A DNA stretch of 64,000 nt, from NCBI RefSeq assembly GCF_040219335.1, contig NZ_JAVJSQ010000012.1:62001-126000 (forward strand), read 5' to 3'. This document shows, in pieces, positions 8,356 to 17,875 of this stretch. Position 1 is the stretch's first letter; each line of letters opens with the position of its first letter. Source of the DNA: Gimesia sp. (GTDB lineage Bacteria; Planctomycetota; Planctomycetia; Planctomycetales; Planctomycetaceae). Under the pieces are notes generated by a model. It was not told where the DNA came from. It saw only the letters and a list, made by a program, of their open reading frames with translations, and ran no database searches. A program made the position numbers and the translations under genes.

Positions 8356-11049
8356 TCAGGCCAGCCGGGGATTGACTTTCTCCGGATCGATGCCCAGGTC
8401 CTGGATGATGGCGGCTAACTTCGATTTATCGAACTTGCCTTCGTCGGCCAGTTCGACGAGTGTTGCCAGCACCACGTTCTCTGCGTCAATTTCGAAGTGA
8501 CGGCGGAGCGATTCACGAGTTTCGCTGCGACCAAAGCCATCGGTTCCCAGTACACAGTAGTTACCGGGGATGCCTTCACGGATCTGGTCGGCGATAACTT
8601 TGATATTGTCGCTGGAAGCGATGAAGGGTCCTGCGACGCCTTCAAAGGTCGTTTCCAGGAAGGATTTCTGAGGTTCTGCATCGGGGTGCAGACGGTTGTA
8701 ACGTTCCGCATCTTTGACGTCGCGGGCCAGCTCGTTGTAGCTGGTGACGCTCCAGACATCGGTAGCGATCTGGTATTTCTCGGCCAGGATTTCCTGGGCC
8801 CGCAGTACTTCGCGGAGAATCGGACCACTGCCGAACAGCTGCGGACGAGCGTCGACGGCTGGTTTGTCGGCTTCCAGTGAACGGAATTTGTAAATCCCTT
8901 TGATGATCCCATCGACGACGTCGTCGCCCTCGGGCATCGGAGCCATTTCGTAGTTTTCGTTGTAGACGGAGAGATAGTAGAAGATCTCTTCGCCTTCCTG
9001 ATACATGCGTCGCATGCCGTCCTGAATGATGACCGCCAGCTCGTAAGCGTAAGCAGGATCGTAGGCGTGCAGGGTGGGAACGGTAGAAGCCATGATGTGG
9101 CTGTGCCCGTCCTGGTGCTGCAGACCTTCTCCGTTGAGGGTGGTGCGGCCGGAAGTACCGCCGAGCAGGAAGCCCTTGGTACGGGAATCAGCGGCGGCCC
9201 AGACGAGATCGCCAACACGCTGGAAACCGAACATCGAGTAGTAAACGTAGAACGGAATCATGTTCACGCCCTGGTTCGAGTACGCGGTTCCTGCAGCGAT
9301 GAACGAGGAAATCGCACCGGCTTCGTTGATCCCCTCTTCGAGGATCTGGCCGTCTTTAGCTTCCTTGTAGTACATCAGCTGATCGCGGTCGACCGGTTCG
9401 TACAATTGTCCCTGGCTGGCGTAAATACCGCACTGCTTGAAGAGGCCTTCCATACCGAAGGTACGGGCTTCGTCGGGGATGATCGGCACAATACGTTTGC
9501 CGACGACTTTGTCACGCAGCAGGGTGGCCAGCAGGATGCCCAGGGCACCGGTGGTGGAACCTTTTTTGCCGGCCATGGAGTCCATGAACTTACCCAGCGA
9601 TTCCAGTGTGGGTGTTTCCAGACGTTCTTCCGTGGGTTTCCGTTCGGGCAGGTAACCGCCGAGTTCTTTCCGCCGTTCCTGCAGGTACTGCATTTCGGGG
9701 CTGCCTTCTTCGGGACGGTAGAACGGTGTGTTCTTGACGTCTTCGTCGCGAATGGGAATACCGAAGCGGGAGCGGAAGTCGCGCAGTTCTTCTTCGTTGG
9801 CTTTTTTCACGTTGTGCGCCACGTTGCGGCCTTCGCCGGCTTCACCCAGACCGTAGCCTTTGATGGTTTTGGCGAGAATGACTGTCGGCGAACCGGTGTG
9901 TTCCGTGGCTGCTTTGAAGGCCGAGTAAACTTTTTCCGGATCGTGACCGCCGCGGTTCATCTTTTTAATCTGTTCGTCAGAGAGATGCTCGGCCATCTTA
10001 AGCAGTTCGGGGTTTTCGCCGAAGAAGTGATCGCGGATGTATGACCCGGATTCGACGACGTATTTCTGATACTGACCGTCGACGACTTCGCCCATGCGTT
10101 TGACGAGCAGGCCGTCTTCATCTTCGGAGAGCAGGGGATCCCAGTCGCTGCCCCAGATGACTTTGAGACAGTTCCAGCCTGCACCGCGGAAGGCGGCTTC
10201 GAGTTCCTGGATGATCTTGCCGTTCCCGCGAACCGGTCCGTCCAGACGCTGCAGGTTACAGTTGATGACGAAGATCAGGTTGTCCAGATGCTCGCGGGAA
10301 GCGAGGGTAATCGCCCCCAGTGTTTCGGGCTCATCCGTTTCGCCATCACCGACGAAACACCAGACTTTCGACTGTGATGTATCCATAATGCCGCGGTTGT
10401 GCAGGTAACGCAGAAAGCGAGCATGGTAGATGGACATGATCGGACCGAGGCCCATCGAAACGGTGGGGAACTGCCAGAAATCAGGCATGAGCCAGGGGTG
10501 CGGGTAGGAAGAGAGTCCACCACCGCGCGGGAGTTCCTGGCGGAACCGCTGCAGGTTTTCTTCGGTCAGCCGCCCTTCGACAAATGCCCGGGCATAGACG
10601 CCGGGAGAAGCGTGACCCTGGAAGTAGACGACGTCTCCGGAATGGTCTTCTGTCCGTGAGTGGAAGAAGTGGTTGAACCCGATTTCCCAGAGGGTGGCTG
10701 CAGACGCGTAGGTGGAGATGTGACCGCCGATGCCGTCATGATCTTTGTTGGCACGAACGACCATCGCCATCGCATTCCAGCGGATGATACTTTTAATGCG
10801 CCGCTCGATTTCCCGGTTGCCGGGGAAGATCGGCTGATCATCTTGGGGAATGGTGTTGATGTAAGGCGTATTGGCAGTGAAAGGCATCGTCACGCCCTGA
10901 CGATAGGCACGTTCCTGAAGAGTAGCCAGAACGTGTTGTACGCGTTCCTTTCCATAGCGGATGATGAGATCATCCAGTGACTCAAACCATTCTTCCAGTT
11001 CTGCCGGATCAACTCCAGGCACTGCACCTGTAACTGTCTGTTCTGCCAT
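8356..11049 (-). CDS. aceE: pyruvate dehydrogenase E1, homodimeric type
   Basis: An 897-residue thiamine diphosphate enzyme that decarboxylates pyruvate and reductively acetylates E2. The length matches the E. coli-type homodimeric E1 (about 890), not the alpha/beta type. The TPP/Mg motif runs from GDGETDEPE (about residue 230) to NCNLQRLDGPV about 30 residues later. The N-terminal block NTPYINTI and the histidine-rich GHISTYAS and GHASPG blocks are typical. The ATG at 11049 is chosen; a TTG six codons upstream is in frame but less likely. It is the first gene of the aceE-aceF-lpd operon. Confidence 0.95.
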   Translation of the reverse strand: MAEQTVTGAVPGVDPAELEEWFESLDDLIIRYGKERVQHVLATLQERAYRQGVTMPFTANTPYINTIPQDDQPIFPGNREIERRIKSIIRWNAMAMVVRANKDHDGIGGHISTYASAATLWEIGFNHFFHSRTEDHSGDVVYFQGHASPGVYARAFVEGRLTEENLQRFRQELPRGGGLSSYPHPWLMPDFWQFPTVSMGLGPIMSIYHARFLRYLHNRGIMDTSQSKVWCFVGDGETDEPETLGAITLASREHLDNLIFVINCNLQRLDGPVRGNGKIIQELEAAFRGAGWNCLKVIWGSDWDPLLSEDEDGLLVKRMGEVVDGQYQKYVVESGSYIRDHFFGENPELLKMAEHLSDEQIKKMNRGGHDPEKVYSAFKAATEHTGSPTVILAKTIKGYGLGEAGEGRNVAHNVKKANEEELRDFRSRFGIPIRDEDVKNTPFYRPEEGSPEMQYLQERRKELGGYLPERKPTEERLETPTLESLGKFMDSMAGKKGSTTGALGILLATLLRDKVVGKRIVPIIPDEARTFGMEGLFKQCGIYASQGQLYEPVDRDQLMYYKEAKDGQILEEGINEAGAISSFIAAGTAYSNQGVNMIPFYVYYSMFGFQRVGDLVWAAADSRTKGFLLGGTSGRTTLNGEGLQHQDGHSHIMASTVPTLHAYDPAYAYELAVIIQDGMRRMYQEGEEIFYYLSVYNENYEMAPMPEGDDVVDGIIKGIYKFRSLEADKPAVDARPQLFGSGPILREVLRAQEILAEKYQIATDVWSVTSYNELARDVKDAERYNRLHPDAEPQKSFLETTFEGVAGPFIASSDNIKVIADQIREGIPGNYCVLGTDGFGRSETRESLRRHFEIDAENVVLATLVELADEGKFDKSKLAAIIQDLGIDPEKVNPRLA

Positions 11050-11715
11050 GAGATAAGGTTCTTTCAACCTGACTGAGTATATTCGTTCGTTGAGCGTAAC
11101 TTCTCTCAGATCACTTTCCAGTTCACGATCTGGAAGAAATCACGCAGCTGAGTAATAAAACAATTCTAGGAATGCACCGCTGTTAAGGGAACTAAACCGG
11201 GGCTTTTTTGAGGCCATCCCGCCGCAGATTCAGATTGGAATACATCGCGAAAGCGGTGACTGATCTCGTTAATCGAAATGTTAGCTGATTTCCCTCGGTT
11301 TTGCGAGTGATAGCAACCGGTCTAAACTCTTTAATAGACATAGCAAACGTCATATATAGCTGAGACGGCGCCGGAGACAGGCTTTTTGAAGGAAATGAGG
11401 CAGGGTTTTCGTGTGTTTTCAGGCGGGCCGGGAAGAGTATCCCTGTTGTTATGATCGGCTTTTGAGGTGAGAGGGCGTGAGTCTGACTGGAATTTCGCGT
11501 GGTGTTCCTGTGTGCTTGTGTTAATGTGTTCTCTGGATGGGGAGGAAATACATCAGTCATGATCGATGTGAAACGTCTGTATAAAAATTGTCCAATTTAA
11601 GCAATTTAGATTGTTAAAATTGTTTTATTGGATCCAATTCTCTAAGATAGGACCCGCAGGTTCTGTTTTACAGAATCGATATGCCAGAAAATTTCTCTCA
11701 GTGAGTCTCGGATAT
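11050..11715. other. 666-bp divergent intergenic region between aceE and a sigma factor gene
   Basis: No convincing gene is present. The region must hold the promoters of the pdh operon (leftward) and of the sigma factor (rightward), but I could not place clear -35/-10 pairs. It becomes A+T rich from about 11560. It contains a perfect 12-bp palindrome, ATTGGATCCAAT (11627-11638), and a weaker TTCCAG/CTGGAA inverted repeat (11116-11135) in the aceE leader. Confidence 0.5.
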
Positions 11716-12768
11716 ATGTCATACGAACCAAGTTATCCCGCATCAGAATTGGACACATTTTCCGATCTGGGCGAACGTGCTGTGCACCTGGATCAGTCGC
11801 AGTCCTGCCAGTGCGAACTGCTGGCGGTCAAAAAGGCGGCGCGGATGCGAAAAGTCTGTGTGACACGTGAATTACAGGCTCGTGCTGAGCGTCTGTGCTC
11901 GAAAGAAATCGAATACGTTCACAGCGAACGCTTCGATCAACCCGAAGCCATGGATCAGGTGCTGATTCCCCTGCAACAACTCTGCGCGGAGCTCAAGCCA
12001 GATACCGAGGATGACCTGACCAGCGATGCGGGTCTGCTGCAGACGCGTCTGTATGCGGTTCCCCTGTTGAGCAAAGAGCAGGAAATCATTCTCTTCCGCG
12101 GGATGAATTATCTGAAGTATCGCGCGGCGATGCTGCAGAAACAGGTTGATCTCAAAGCACCCTGCGTTGGCGTGCTGGACCGGATTGAACAGAAACTGAA
12201 AGATGCGAACAGCCTGCGGGACTACATCATTCAGGCGAATTTGAGGCTGGTGGTCTCGATTGCCAAAAATCTGACCGATCGGGCAAATTCATTCGAAGAT
12301 ATTGTCAGTGACGGCTATATGCCTTTGATTCGGGCGGTGGAGATTTTCGATATCGATCGCGGCAACCGGTTCAGTACTTACGGAACCTGGGCCGTGCGAA
12401 ATTATCTGTTTCGTACTACGAAAAAAGGGCGTAAGTACCGCAAGAACTTTGTTAACGGGGCTGAGACCCTCGCGTTAGGACTGAGTGATATCCGTTCGAC
12501 ACTCCGCTCGCAGGAAACCTATCATAAGTCGATTGAACAGGTCCTCGATCAGGTACTGTGTTCCCTGGACCAGCGCGAGCAGCAGATTCTCAAACGACGT
12601 TTTGGACTGCCGCCGGCTGAAGTGCCGGAAAAGTTCCGCGAAATTGCGGAAGACTTCGGCGTGAGTACCGAACGGGTGCGTCAACTGACCATCCGCTCGC
12701 TGCAGCGGATGCGGGACGTGATTGAGGAGCAGAGTCTGGAAATACCGGATATTTCTGAAATCCTTTGA
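11716..12768 (+). CDS. RNA polymerase sigma factor, sigma-70 family
   Basis: A 350-residue sigma-70 family factor. Region 2 is clear from about residue 168 (NLRLVVSIAKNL, then the RpoD-like aromatic FSTYGTWAVRNYLFR). Region 4 begins about residue 285 (LDQREQQILKRRFGL) and ends with the helix-turn-helix FGVSTERVRQL. The N-terminal 110 residues have no recognisable region 1.1. It is thus an RpoD-related alternative (group 2/3-like) factor, not the primary one and not ECF. The start is uncertain: ATG 11716 was chosen over TTG 11611, and neither has a strong ribosome site. The conserved core does not depend on this choice. Confidence 0.85.
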   Translation: MSYEPSYPASELDTFSDLGERAVHLDQSQSCQCELLAVKKAARMRKVCVTRELQARAERLCSKEIEYVHSERFDQPEAMDQVLIPLQQLCAELKPDTEDDLTSDAGLLQTRLYAVPLLSKEQEIILFRGMNYLKYRAAMLQKQVDLKAPCVGVLDRIEQKLKDANSLRDYIIQANLRLVVSIAKNLTDRANSFEDIVSDGYMPLIRAVEIFDIDRGNRFSTYGTWAVRNYLFRTTKKGRKYRKNFVNGAETLALGLSDIRSTLRSQETYHKSIEQVLDQVLCSLDQREQQILKRRFGLPPAEVPEKFREIAEDFGVSTERVRQLTIRSLQRMRDVIEEQSLEIPDISEIL

Positions 12769-12882
12769 GTTCCCTGCCAAGAAATCGGTTCTGCATAATT
12801 GGTATCATCTCTCTGCTGTGGTATAAGGTACGCGGCCAGCAGGCCTGTTTTGACCTGAAAATTTTACCATAGTTGAAAGATC

Positions 12883-13869
12883 ATGAGTTCCGATAACCCC
12901 ACCCCGTCCGAATCCGATTCCCCCACAGACGACAGCCACCTGATTCGTTTGCAGAAATATCTGGCAGCGACCGGTCTGGGTTCCCGTCGTCATTGTGAAG
13001 AATACATCGAAACCGGACGTGTGACCGTCGACGGGGAGATCGTGACTGAACTGGGAGCCCGCATCGATCCCGAAACGCAGGTCATCACTGTGGATGGCGA
13101 GCGGGCCCGCATGGAACCCCGTCGTTATTTTCTGTTGAACAAACCGTCTGGTTTTCTCTGTACGAACCAGGATCCGGCGGGCCGGCGACGGGTGATTGAC
13201 CTGTTCCCCGGCGAAGGGCAGCGGCTGTTTACCGTCGGTCGGCTGGATGAAAACAGTGAAGGCCTGCTGCTGGTGACCAATGACGGTGCGATGGCTCAGC
13301 GTCTCGCGCATCCGCGTTATCGCGTCGCACGAACCTATCATGTGCAGGTCGCCGGTCATCCGACCCGGGAAAAGCTGGACGAACTGCGAAAAGGGGTGCG
13401 GTTCAAAGAAGGTGTCTTCCGCGTTTCCGGTTTAAAACCGTTGAAAAAGCAGGGGAAAAGTACCTTTCTGGAAATGACGCTGCACGAAGGACAGAACCGT
13501 GAGATCCGGCGAATGATGGCCCGCATCGGCCATAAAGTCATGCAGCTGATTCGCGTCCGCTTTGGTCCGCTGAACCTGGGGAAACTCAAATCGGGCGAAT
13601 ACCGACGGCTGTCGGACACCGAACTTAAAAAACTGCGGGAGATGCTGAATGAGCAGCATTCCCCCGATCTCCGCAAGCGCAAAAGCAAGAAGAAAGCGGC
13701 TCCCAGTCGCGGGAAACCGGCCCGGCGTGGTGCGGGAAAAAATATTTCAGACAAAGAGACAGGTGGAAAAAAACGGTCTGTCGGCAATAAAGGAAAACGA
13801 GGGGCCTCTGCGGTTCCCAAGAAACCCGCTCAGAAGAAGTCCACTGGACGCCGTATTATCGGCGATTGA
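12883..13869 (+). CDS. 23S rRNA pseudouridine synthase, RluB/RsuA family
   Basis: A 328-residue pseudouridine synthase of the RsuA/RluB/RluE/RluF family, which modifies ribosomal RNA. An S4 RNA-binding domain (IRLQKYLAATGLGSRR, about residues 21-70) precedes the catalytic domain, whose nucleophile is D122 in VGRLDENSEGLLL. The motif HEGQNREIRRMM is typical of the RluB branch, so position 2605 of 23S rRNA is a plausible target. The C-terminal 75 residues are a Lys/Arg-rich, low-complexity tail rich in KK and GK, longer than in E. coli RluB; such tails may bind RNA. pyrK begins 38 bases downstream. Confidence 0.9.
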   Translation: MSSDNPTPSESDSPTDDSHLIRLQKYLAATGLGSRRHCEEYIETGRVTVDGEIVTELGARIDPETQVITVDGERARMEPRRYFLLNKPSGFLCTNQDPAGRRRVIDLFPGEGQRLFTVGRLDENSEGLLLVTNDGAMAQRLAHPRYRVARTYHVQVAGHPTREKLDELRKGVRFKEGVFRVSGLKPLKKQGKSTFLEMTLHEGQNREIRRMMARIGHKVMQLIRVRFGPLNLGKLKSGEYRRLSDTELKKLREMLNEQHSPDLRKRKSKKKAAPSRGKPARRGAGKNISDKETGGKKRSVGNKGKRGASAVPKKPAQKKSTGRRIIGD

Positions 13870-13907
13870 TGAACGGGCACCACTGAGCGCCGGCAAGGAA
13901 AGCAAAC

Positions 13908-14780
13908 ATGACAGAGACTCACGCATTCAGCGATTGTGCAACCCCCCAGTATGTGGCAGCGACCGTCACCGAACAGGTCCAGATGGCAAAGGATACGTGG
14001 CGGTTGCGAATCCACTGTCCCGAAATCGCGCGGGTGATTCTGCCGGGCCAGTTCTTCATGGTCCGCGAGCCGGGCGTGAACGATCCGCTGCTGGGGCGTC
14101 CCTTCGCACTCTACGATACCTGCCTGGATGAAGCGGGACAGCCGATCGGGTTGGACTTCGGCTACGTGGTAGTTGGTAAACTGACATCCCGCATGACGCA
14201 CTGGCAACCCGGTGATCAGGTCGAAATCTGGGGACCGCTGGGGAATGGCTTCCCGCAGCCCGGTTCCGGTTCGCTGGTCATGGTGGCGGGGGGGATCGGA
14301 CAGACGCCGTTTCTGGCGACCGCCCGAGAAGCACTGGGGCAACGTACTTATGGTGAGCCGGCGCGGAAACTGGAAGCGTTTCCCGAGCGGGTGAGCCTGC
14401 TCTACGGGGCGCGTTCGGAAGCTTACCTCGCGGGACTGGATGATTTTCGCCTCGATGGCCTGGAAGTCGAAGTGGCTACCGATGATGGCTCGTTTGGACA
14501 TGCCGGCTATGTCACCGATCTGCTCAAGCAGCGGATTGAAAGCGATGCGCCACCCGAGACTATCTTCTGCTGTGGACCGGAACCGATGATGGAAGCGGTC
14601 AGCAAGCTCGCCCAGGACGCAGGGATTTCCTGCTGGTTGTCGTTGGAGACACCAATGGCCTGTGGCTTTGGCGCCTGTTTCAGTTGTGTGGCGAAAGTCC
14701 GCGTCGGTGCTGACGACTGGGACTATCGGCGAACCTGCGTAGAAGGGCCCGTGTTTAACGCCGAGCAGCTGATATTTTAG
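13908..14780 (+). CDS. pyrK: dihydroorotate dehydrogenase electron-transfer subunit-like flavoprotein
   Basis: A 290-residue ferredoxin-reductase-like protein with a C-terminal 2Fe-2S domain, the PyrK layout. PyrK passes electrons from dihydroorotate oxidation (PyrD type 1B) to NAD+. The FAD-binding RPFALYD lies near residue 65. The NAD-binding loop GGIGQTPFLA follows, and the cluster ligands are visible as C-x4-C-x2-C in CGFGACFSC, with the fourth Cys in RRTCVEG. AAGGAA stands before ATG 13908. No pyrD is adjacent, so another electron-transfer partner remains possible. Confidence 0.8.
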   Translation: MTETHAFSDCATPQYVAATVTEQVQMAKDTWRLRIHCPEIARVILPGQFFMVREPGVNDPLLGRPFALYDTCLDEAGQPIGLDFGYVVVGKLTSRMTHWQPGDQVEIWGPLGNGFPQPGSGSLVMVAGGIGQTPFLATAREALGQRTYGEPARKLEAFPERVSLLYGARSEAYLAGLDDFRLDGLEVEVATDDGSFGHAGYVTDLLKQRIESDAPPETIFCCGPEPMMEAVSKLAQDAGISCWLSLETPMACGFGACFSCVAKVRVGADDWDYRRTCVEGPVFNAEQLIF

Positions 14781-14800
14781 ACGCGGAACGCGACCTCGTA

Positions 14801-14830
14801 TTGACAGTTTTGAACGGAAAACCCTATAGT
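14801..14830 (+). promoter_or_regulatory. sigma-70 type promoter
   Basis: TTGACA (14801-14806) is a perfect -35 box. It lies 18 bases before TATAGT (14825-14830), five of six matches to the -10 box. The predicted start near 14837 leaves a short leader to the ATG at 14854. Confidence 0.7.
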
Positions 14831-14853
14831 TCAGGCTGATTTCAGGTCGGGAC

Positions 14854-15873
14854 ATGAACGTGCAGGATGATGAACACAACCAGACAGGGGCAGCAGCTTT
14901 CGCGGATTTCGCAGAAAGACAGTCCCGGTCTCTGCAGTCAGACCGACTTTCCCCGACAGATGATTCTCGGGTCTCCTCTGAGCAAAATCATTCTTCCGTG
15001 ATCCCCCCCCGCTTTCGTCTGCTGTTTGTGAGCAATCAGCGCCCCGAGTGGGTGGGCTTTGCATTACGGCTGGATGCCATCGGTTGTGAAGAGCCCCGAC
15101 TGGAGTGGGCCTCGAATGCCGAAGAGATGCTCAAACTGCTGAGCAATCACAGCTACGATTGTCTGTTGATTCAGGCCGATGTTGAGGGACGTCATCACTG
15201 TGGCGAACTGCTGCAGGCGATTCGCGTCAGTGGTTGTGATGAGCCGATTGTTCTGATTTCCCCCGTCCCCGATGATCGACTGTCTCTGGCTGCCTGTGAA
15301 TTCCAGGCAGAACTGCTGGTTTCCCCCGCCGGCTGGGACTCACCCGCATTATTGGATTATGTGCAACGGGCATTGTGGGTTCAGCAACTGCAGGAAGACC
15401 ATCATCGTCTGCAGGTTGAAAATCATCGTCGCCTGGTCCGTGAACGGGATGAAGCCGAGCGGTTGCTGAATCAGCAGCGCTCGATGGTCGAACAGCTGCA
15501 GACACTGGTCTACCCGGGAAAACTGGAACTGCCTGCAGGAGAAGCAGCGGCTGAACAGAGTGTTCCCGAAGTGTCCATGTCGGATGCACAGATTCCTGCT
15601 GACATCCCGGAATACTATCATGAGCTGCTGCGGACTTATGTCATCATGGGCTCCGGGAGTCTGAAGGATGAGATCATCCAGATCGCAGAACTGCTGGCGG
15701 CAGCCCGATTGACCTCGCGTCAGGTACTGGAGTTTCATCTGGAGTGTGTGGAGACGATTGTCCGGGGGCTGGGGAACCGAAGTTCACGGCATGTCATGTC
15801 GCGTGCGGACCTGCTGGCCCTGGAGATGATGGTCCACCTGGGGGAGTGTTACCAGAAGAGATTGTCTGAGTAG
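14854..15873 (+). CDS. pseudo-receiver protein with C-terminal helical RsbU-N-like domain
   Basis: A 339-residue cytoplasmic protein. Residues about 54-175 resemble a response-regulator receiver fold (FRLLFVS, YDCLLIQ, EPIVLIS), but the position that should carry the phosphoacceptor Asp holds Q107, so it is probably not phosphorylated. A charged helical linker follows (about 180-220). The C-terminal domain (about 250-335, YYHELLRTYVIMGS to LGECYQ) is all-helical and resembles the N-terminal dimerisation domain of RsbU/KaiA-type regulators; this likeness is by eye only. It has its own good promoter. The role is probably signalling by protein contact. Confidence 0.65.
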   Translation: MNVQDDEHNQTGAAAFADFAERQSRSLQSDRLSPTDDSRVSSEQNHSSVIPPRFRLLFVSNQRPEWVGFALRLDAIGCEEPRLEWASNAEEMLKLLSNHSYDCLLIQADVEGRHHCGELLQAIRVSGCDEPIVLISPVPDDRLSLAACEFQAELLVSPAGWDSPALLDYVQRALWVQQLQEDHHRLQVENHRRLVRERDEAERLLNQQRSMVEQLQTLVYPGKLELPAGEAAAEQSVPEVSMSDAQIPADIPEYYHELLRTYVIMGSGSLKDEIIQIAELLAAARLTSRQVLEFHLECVETIVRGLGNRSSRHVMSRADLLALEMMVHLGECYQKRLSE

Positions 15874-15940
15874 TATAAGTTACGTGATTGTAACAGCTTA
15901 TACCCTCCAACGCATATTTGAGCTTCCCGGAGAAAAACTA

Positions 15941-15970
15941 CTGTCAATCGTATCTCCGAGTACCTATAAT
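15941..15970 (+). promoter_or_regulatory. possible sigma-70 promoter of the downstream kinase
   Basis: CTGTCA (15941-15946, four of six matches) lies 18 bases upstream of a perfect TATAAT (15965-15970). It sits 130-170 bases before the kinase start. A small inverted repeat GTTAC/GTAAC lies upstream near 15880-15894. Confidence 0.4.
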
Positions 15971-16103
15971 AGTTGACAATATGCTGCCCTCCACGTTCAG
16001 TTTATTTGATATATCGAACAGACGGTACGAGCCTTAAGAAAACCTGACAGGAATGACAGATCGCTGCGGCTGACAACGAGGCGCTCAAGGACGGTATTCA
16101 GCG

Positions 16104-17852
16104 ATGCTCCTGTCTAATCCAGGTTTCTGCCGGGGAACTTTGAGGATGAGTTCAAAACCAACACCCCATTCTGCTGCTAACACGCAATCGATGCCTACTC
16201 TGATTTCCAAGGATATCAGAAAAGATGCCGGCAAATTCTGTCCGCATGCCGGGGTCGTCTCTCGCGGTTCAGGCAGTATGTTTCAGGAGCAGGGACGAAC
16301 GTTGCTGCTCCAGCGTCTGCGGATGGCTTCCCTGCTGTTAGGCCTGGGGGCAACTGCATTCCTGATCCGCGGTTTCTGGCTGGGTGAGTACAAGAACCCC
16401 CACGACAGTCAGATGCTGCTGCTGGATGGCGTTCTGGCGGTGATTCTATTCTCCGTCTCCGCCTTTCTGTGGTGGAAGCCCTGCCTCTGTAAATACCGCC
16501 TGCGGATCTGCGAAGCGATCACTTTCGGTGCACCTGCCTGTTTTTTCATCTGGTGGCACTTCAGTGAGCTCTGCGCCTGCGATCCGGTTTTACTGGGTAA
16601 AGTCGCTTTTGAATTTCCCCTGAGAACCGCATTCCCCTGGGTGATACTAATCTTCACTTACGGGATCTTTATACCGAATTCGCTGAAGGGAGTGATCTCG
16701 GTGGTGAGCCTGATGGTCATCAGCCCGATTGTGGGCGCGATCATGACCGGGATGCAGGTGCCTCAGGTGTCAGAAGTACTGTATAGCGGCGGTTTGTCGG
16801 AGATAATCATCCTGCTGCTGATTGCCGGGAGCACTGCCGTCTATGGTTCGCATCGGGTTGACAGTTTGAGGCGTGAAGCCTTCGACTTGAAAAGCGTGGG
16901 GATGTACACGCTCCGCAAGCAGATTGGCAGTGGCGGGATGGGCGAAGTCTATCTGGCCGAGCATCGGTTGCTGAAGCGTCCCTGTGCGATCAAGCTGATT
17001 CGGCGGGATAAGGTCGATGACGAAAACGTCCTGCTGCGGTTTGAAAGCGAAGTACAGGCGACCGCTGGCCTGACGCACCCGAACACAATTGAGATTTACG
17101 ATTACGGGCATACCGAAGAGGGGACATTCTATTATGCGATGGAATTCCTGCCCGGACTGAACCTGCAGGAAATCGTGGAGCGGTTTGGACCTCTGCCCCA
17201 GGAGCGGGTTGTGTACCTGCTCAGACAGGTCTGTTCTGCCCTGGCGGAAGCACATCAGAAGGGACTGATTCACCGCGATATCAAGCCGGGGAACATTTTC
17301 TCAGCCGAGCGTGGCGGTCTGTTCGATGTGGCCAAACTGCTCGACTTTGGTCTGGTGAAGTATCATCGTACCGATGACGTTTCGCTGGAGTTAACCATGG
17401 AAGGGGCCGTGGTGGGATCTCCGCTGTATACGAGTCCTGAAGTGGTCACCGGAGATGGCAGTCCCGGACCGCGGTCCGACATTTACTCACTGGGGGCGAG
17501 CGCTTATTACCTGCTGACCGGGAAACCGGTCTTTGAAGGGGATAACGCTTTGAAGGTGATGTTCGCCCATGCGAGCCAGGCCGTGAAACCGTTGCGGGAA
17601 CTGAATCCGGAGGTCTCTCCTGAACTGGAAGAGATCATTATGAAATGCCTGGAGAAGAAGCCGGACGATCGTTACCAGAACTCTGCCGAACTGCTGGAGG
17701 CTCTGGAACAGCTACAGGTCAATAGCTGGACCCAGGCCCAGGCATCCGAGTGGTGGTCTGAAGCCGAGCATATGGTACAGCATGTATCCGAAGATGACGA
17801 ATTTGCGTCCGATTATCTGAAAGCGACGACGGTACTCCCCGTTAATGTCTGA
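16104..17852 (+). CDS. membrane Ser/Thr protein kinase, N-terminal multispan sensor
   Basis: A 582-residue Hanks-type kinase (568 if ATG 16146 is used). The N-terminal 250 residues hold about six hydrophobic spans (for example LLLGLGATAFLIRGFW, SEIIILLLIAGSTAVYG), so the membrane part precedes the kinase. This is the reverse of the usual PknB layout of kinase, span, sensor. The kinase domain starts about residue 268: GSGGMGEVYLA P-loop, catalytic HRDIKPGN, DFG in LLDFGLVK, and activation segment GSPLYTSPE. All catalytic residues are intact. The short cytoplasmic tail is acidic. It is preceded by a possible promoter at 15941. Confidence 0.9.
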   Translation: MLLSNPGFCRGTLRMSSKPTPHSAANTQSMPTLISKDIRKDAGKFCPHAGVVSRGSGSMFQEQGRTLLLQRLRMASLLLGLGATAFLIRGFWLGEYKNPHDSQMLLLDGVLAVILFSVSAFLWWKPCLCKYRLRICEAITFGAPACFFIWWHFSELCACDPVLLGKVAFEFPLRTAFPWVILIFTYGIFIPNSLKGVISVVSLMVISPIVGAIMTGMQVPQVSEVLYSGGLSEIIILLLIAGSTAVYGSHRVDSLRREAFDLKSVGMYTLRKQIGSGGMGEVYLAEHRLLKRPCAIKLIRRDKVDDENVLLRFESEVQATAGLTHPNTIEIYDYGHTEEGTFYYAMEFLPGLNLQEIVERFGPLPQERVVYLLRQVCSALAEAHQKGLIHRDIKPGNIFSAERGGLFDVAKLLDFGLVKYHRTDDVSLELTMEGAVVGSPLYTSPEVVTGDGSPGPRSDIYSLGASAYYLLTGKPVFEGDNALKVMFAHASQAVKPLRELNPEVSPELEEIIMKCLEKKPDDRYQNSAELLEALEQLQVNSWTQAQASEWWSEAEHMVQHVSEDDEFASDYLKATTVLPVNV

Positions 17853-17875
17853 TTGATACCTGGATCGCCAGCGTT

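Noticed and set aside
9067-10044. Open frame (325 codons) on the plus strand opposite aceE
   Set aside because: aceE is unambiguous on the other strand; the Phe/Val/Gly-rich translation is an artefact.
11192-11560. Possible 122-residue gene on the minus strand between aceE and the sigma factor
   Set aside because: Composition is unlike protein (many Thr, Ser, Pro, Arg), no ribosome site, and the region should hold promoters.
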